NCBI GenBank assembly: GCA_003486645.1
Contig: DNGI01000247.1
Location: 1 to 7,629 of the forward strand
DNA: 7,629 nt
DNA from: Cyanobacteria bacterium UBA11370
GTDB lineage: Bacteria; Cyanobacteriota; Cyanobacteriia; Cyanobacteriales; Coleofasciculaceae
Direction of reading: 5' to 3'
Under the pieces are notes generated by a model, which ran no database searches, was not told where the DNA came from, and saw only the letters and a program-made list of their open reading frames with translations. This document shows positions 5,770 through 7,629 of this stretch, one piece after another. Within the stretch, counting starts at the first letter, position 1. Each line of letters starts with the position of its first letter. Position numbers and translations under genes: made by a program.

Positions 5770-5949
5770 ATGCCCATTTTGAACCCCTTGATGCTCAAGA
5801 ATACAACTTGGTGGCATGGCTTTTATCTCCTCATCCTTTTTATTATTATCTTTTTAATTCCTTGCCATATTTTTACCAGCATTGTTTTTATAGTTTTGAA
5901 AAGTACCCTTGAGGGTACTGTGAATTGGTTAGTCTATACCTCATATTAG
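5770..5949 (+). CDS. Possible 59-aa single-span membrane mini-protein
   Basis: An ATG at 5770 opens 59 codons ending at TAG 5947-5949. AGAAGG at 5757-5762 lies 7 nt upstream, a good Shine-Dalgarno sequence, better than those of most genes in this window. The product is a short polar N-terminus (MPILNPLMLKNTTWWHG), a strongly hydrophobic stretch at residues 18-43 (FYLLILFIIIFLI, then Pro-Cys-His, then FTSIVFIVL), and a short polar tail with Lys44. It could be one long or two short membrane spans. It starts 32 nt after the GT4 stop, so cotranscription is plausible. I do not recognise the sequence. Against it: T-rich DNA readily encodes hydrophobic residues by chance, and an 8-bp palindrome at 5902-5919 lies inside the frame. 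An alternative start at Met8 (5791) has no clear ribosome binding site. Without this ORF, the 343-bp gap 5738-6080 holds nothing I can name. Confidence 0.4.
   Translation: MPILNPLMLKNTTWWHGFYLLILFIIIFLIPCHIFTSIVFIVLKSTLEGTVNWLVYTSY
5902..5919. repeat. Perfect 8-bp palindrome AGTACCCT-TG-AGGGTACT
   Basis: An exact inverted repeat with a 2-nt spacer. On the plus strand no T-tract follows, so it is not a typical terminator for the GT4 gene. On the minus strand it is followed by TTTTC, but no minus-strand gene ends here. It could be an operator for the downstream peroxidase gene (162 bp before its start), a short hairpin in the GT4 transcript, or chance. It falls inside the possible 59-codon ORF. 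Confidence 0.5.
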
Positions 5950-6080
5950 TGGAAACAGACCCAGACACTAACAAAATAACTGGTTATCCGGAGGACTAAT
6001 TATTCCAAAATTTTTTTCCAGGATAGTGTCTTCAACTGTTCATTTCATACAACACGGAATTACTAAAACACGCGAGAACT

Positions 6081-7553
6081 ATGCGTAGACGACATGGATT
6101 TGGCCCTCGGACAGGGGAAAATCAACCCGTAGGTGAATTTGCTCCAGTTGGGAAGTTCGGCAGAATGTTTCCGAAACTTCCTTCGTTCACTCCATCAATA
6201 GAAAGTTTGACGGAGTTAGGGGAAGCAATGAACGATTCAAACCCCAATAATCCAGAGGGTGACAATGTAAAAGTTCCAGCAGGATACACCTATCTCGGTC
6301 AATTTATTGATCATGACATCACCTTCGATACGACAACTCTCCAAGAGATTATTGTTGACCCATTGGCGTTGAAAAATTTCCGAACACCAATGTTAGATTT
6401 AGATAGTCTCTATGGTTCTGGACCCGATACCCAACCGTATCTCTATCAACTCATTGATCCTGATCTATTCTTAATCGGATTGACAAACGAAAGTGGTACA
6501 GGAATTCCGGACGAACCACTTCCTGCAAAACCCAACGATCTCCCGCGTGCGTCAAGTGGTCTTGGTCTTCTGGGCGACCCCCGCAATGACGAAAATTTAA
6601 TTGTTGCACAACTCCATCTTGCTTTTCTCAAGTGTCATAATAAGCTGGTGACAGGAATTAAAGATGGCACCATTAAACCCGTTTCTTCTATTGACCGTTC
6701 CCCGTTTGAACAAGCCAGAGAATTACTAATTTGGCACTATCAATGGATTTTACTCTATGACTTTTTGCCTCGAATTCTTGATAACGAACAGCTAGACGAA
6801 GTACTTAATAAAGGGCGACGCTTTTATAAATTTAAGGACGATCCATTTATTCCTATCGAGTTTTCGGTAGCATCCTATCGTCTTGGTCATAGCATGATTC
6901 GTGCAGTTTATGACTACAATCGGGTTTTTACTCCTATCCCCAGTCCCAGTAGAATCACCGATGCAACTCTGGAATTACTGTTTCTTTTCACAGCAAAATC
7001 AGGACCACAAGGCGCAACAGTTCCAATTCCCAGCAACTGGATTATTGACTGGCGGAGGTTTTTCCAAATTGACCCAGAGGTGAATGTTGGATTAAGCCGA
7101 AAGTTAGATCCATTCCTGGTTGAACCCCTCAAAAATTTACCGAATGTTCCATCTCCAAGTTCACTCGCTGTGAGAAACTTACTTCGGGGTCGCAGTGTCG
7201 GTTTACCATCGGGTCAAAGTATCGCCCGACGCATGAAATTTAAGCCATTAAAGAAATCTGAGATTGCCCAAGGTGCAGATGGAGAAGTTGCTGCCAAGCA
7301 TAACTTTCATATTGAATCCCCACTATGGTATTACATTCTTAAAGAGGGTCAGATTCAGGGTCAAGGCAACCATTTGGGGCAAGTTGGAAGCCGTATTATT
7401 GCTGAGGTTTTTGTCGGTCTTTTGGAAGCAGATAGCAGTTCATTTTTGGTGCGAAATCCCTACTGGAAGCCAACCCTACCTGCCGAAAAACCAGGGACAT
7501 TTACAATGGCAGATTTATTGAAATTTGTCGGGGATGTTAATCCTATTGGTTAA
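6081..7553 (+). CDS. Animal-type heme peroxidase (myeloperoxidase superfamily)
   Basis: A 490-aa intact An_peroxidase-type protein. The distal heme site is GQFIDHDITFD (73-83), with Gln74, heme-ester Asp77, distal His78 and calcium-site Asp79. LDLDSLYGSG (105-114) is a typical bacterial-branch motif. GDPRNDEN (165-172) gives catalytic Arg168 and the second heme-ester Glu171, with the same spacing as Arg239/Glu242 of human myeloperoxidase. YRLGHSMIR (266-274) holds proximal His270, and Asn366 in LAVRNLLRGRS is its expected hydrogen-bond partner. Residue 172 is Asn, so the myeloperoxidase-specific Met sulfonium link is absent. Family chemistry: hydrogen peroxide-driven oxidation of halides, thiocyanate or organic substrates. 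No signal peptide is visible (MRRRHGFGPR), and there are no calcium-binding nonapeptide repeats or fused dioxygenase domain. ATG 6081 is the best start (upstream in-frame stop at 6024-6026), though only GAG at 6074-6076 resembles a ribosome binding site. It stands alone and its substrate is unknown. Confidence 0.95.
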   Translation: MRRRHGFGPRTGENQPVGEFAPVGKFGRMFPKLPSFTPSIESLTELGEAMNDSNPNNPEGDNVKVPAGYTYLGQFIDHDITFDTTTLQEIIVDPLALKNFRTPMLDLDSLYGSGPDTQPYLYQLIDPDLFLIGLTNESGTGIPDEPLPAKPNDLPRASSGLGLLGDPRNDENLIVAQLHLAFLKCHNKLVTGIKDGTIKPVSSIDRSPFEQARELLIWHYQWILLYDFLPRILDNEQLDEVLNKGRRFYKFKDDPFIPIEFSVASYRLGHSMIRAVYDYNRVFTPIPSPSRITDATLELLFLFTAKSGPQGATVPIPSNWIIDWRRFFQIDPEVNVGLSRKLDPFLVEPLKNLPNVPSPSSLAVRNLLRGRSVGLPSGQSIARRMKFKPLKKSEIAQGADGEVAAKHNFHIESPLWYYILKEGQIQGQGNHLGQVGSRIIAEVFVGLLEADSSSFLVRNPYWKPTLPAEKPGTFTMADLLKFVGDVNPIG

Positions 7554-7560
7554 ATGAAGA

Positions 7561-7591
7561 GGGTGTAGGGGGTAGGGTGTAGGGTGTGGGG
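7561..7591 (+). repeat. G-rich heptamer array (GGGTGTA-like), potential G-quadruplex
   Basis: Four heptamers lie at 7561-7567, 7568-7574, 7575-7581 and 7582-7588 (GGGTGTA, GGGGGTA, GGGTGTA, GGGTGTG), ending in a GGGG run at 7588-7591. Five G-tracts of at least three Gs with loops of 2-4 nt satisfy the usual G-quadruplex pattern on the plus strand, hence in the 3' untranslated RNA of the peroxidase gene, starting 7 nt after its stop. The array is of the cyanobacterial STRR class. A role in transcript stability or termination is inference. Confidence 0.8.
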
Positions 7592-7629
7592 AACCCCATA
7601 ATGGGAGCATCAGGGGTTTCGAGTAAGGA

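Noticed and set aside
5933..5943. TATACCTCA as another copy of the TGTACCTCA arm motif
   Set aside because: One mismatch in the 9-mer and the paired TCTCA part is not kept; likely chance.
6446..7521. Four ORFs of 60-85 codons in other frames of the peroxidase gene
   Set aside because: All overlap the well-supported peroxidase frame and show no domain or composition of a real protein.
6081..7553. Absence of HIP1 octamers in the peroxidase gene as a sign of horizontal transfer
   Set aside because: At about one site per 1.3 kb in this window, none in 1.5 kb is well within chance.
7588..7618. GGGG-AA-CCCC hairpin and AACCCC/GGGGTT inverted repeat as a terminator of the peroxidase gene
   Set aside because: The first has a loop of only 2 nt, the second a 15-nt loop with a 6-bp stem, and neither is followed by a T-tract.

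Overview
The window looks like chromosome from a filamentous, probably heterocyst-forming cyanobacterium (Nostoc/Tolypothrix/Calothrix type). The evidence is six copies of the cyanobacterial octamer GCGATCGC (HIP1; at 1514, 1913, 3749, 3953, 4865 and 5713), three clusters of short heptamer tandem repeats (1690-1707, 2447-2471, 7561-7588), palindromic interspersed repeats of Nostoc type, and proteins that resemble cyanobacterial families. The genus is inferred, not proven.

Left part (1-1358, accessory in character). A minus-strand gene that leaves the window on the left encodes an Rpn/PD-(D/E)XK-like cyanobacterial protein ending in octapeptide repeats. Divergent from it is an AbrB/MazE-type antitoxin. 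The antitoxin overlaps by ATGA the start of a Doc-type toxin whose reading frame is lost after about 26 codons, where a palindrome-rich repeat begins. The toxin-antitoxin module therefore looks broken, with antitoxin kept and toxin dead.

Middle, minus strand (1359-4302). Three same-strand genes may form one transcript: a 590-aa polytopic membrane protein resembling GT-C glycosyltransferases, a glutathione S-transferase family protein, and a 96-aa protein with a signal-peptide-like N-terminus. The 104-bp gap between the last two is filled almost exactly by a MITE-like inverted-repeat element with heptamers in its loop. One arm-like motif recurs in the gap upstream of the GST gene.

Middle, plus strand (4547-5949). 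A GT4 glycosyltransferase with the EX7E motif is transcribed divergently from the GT-C-like gene, so the 244-bp gap 4303-4546 should hold promoters for both. The pair suggests a small envelope or exopolysaccharide glycan locus. A 59-codon ORF for a hydrophobic mini-protein follows 32 nt after the GT4 stop, with a plausible ribosome binding site.

Right part (6081-7629). A complete 490-aa animal-type (myeloperoxidase superfamily) heme peroxidase is present with all main catalytic residues. It is followed by a G-rich heptamer array that fits the G-quadruplex pattern. I see no tRNA, rRNA, CRISPR array, complete insertion sequence or clear phage gene. No complete undescribed multi-gene system is evident. 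The most unusual items are the repeat-broken toxin, the element filling a gene gap, and the possible mini-protein.
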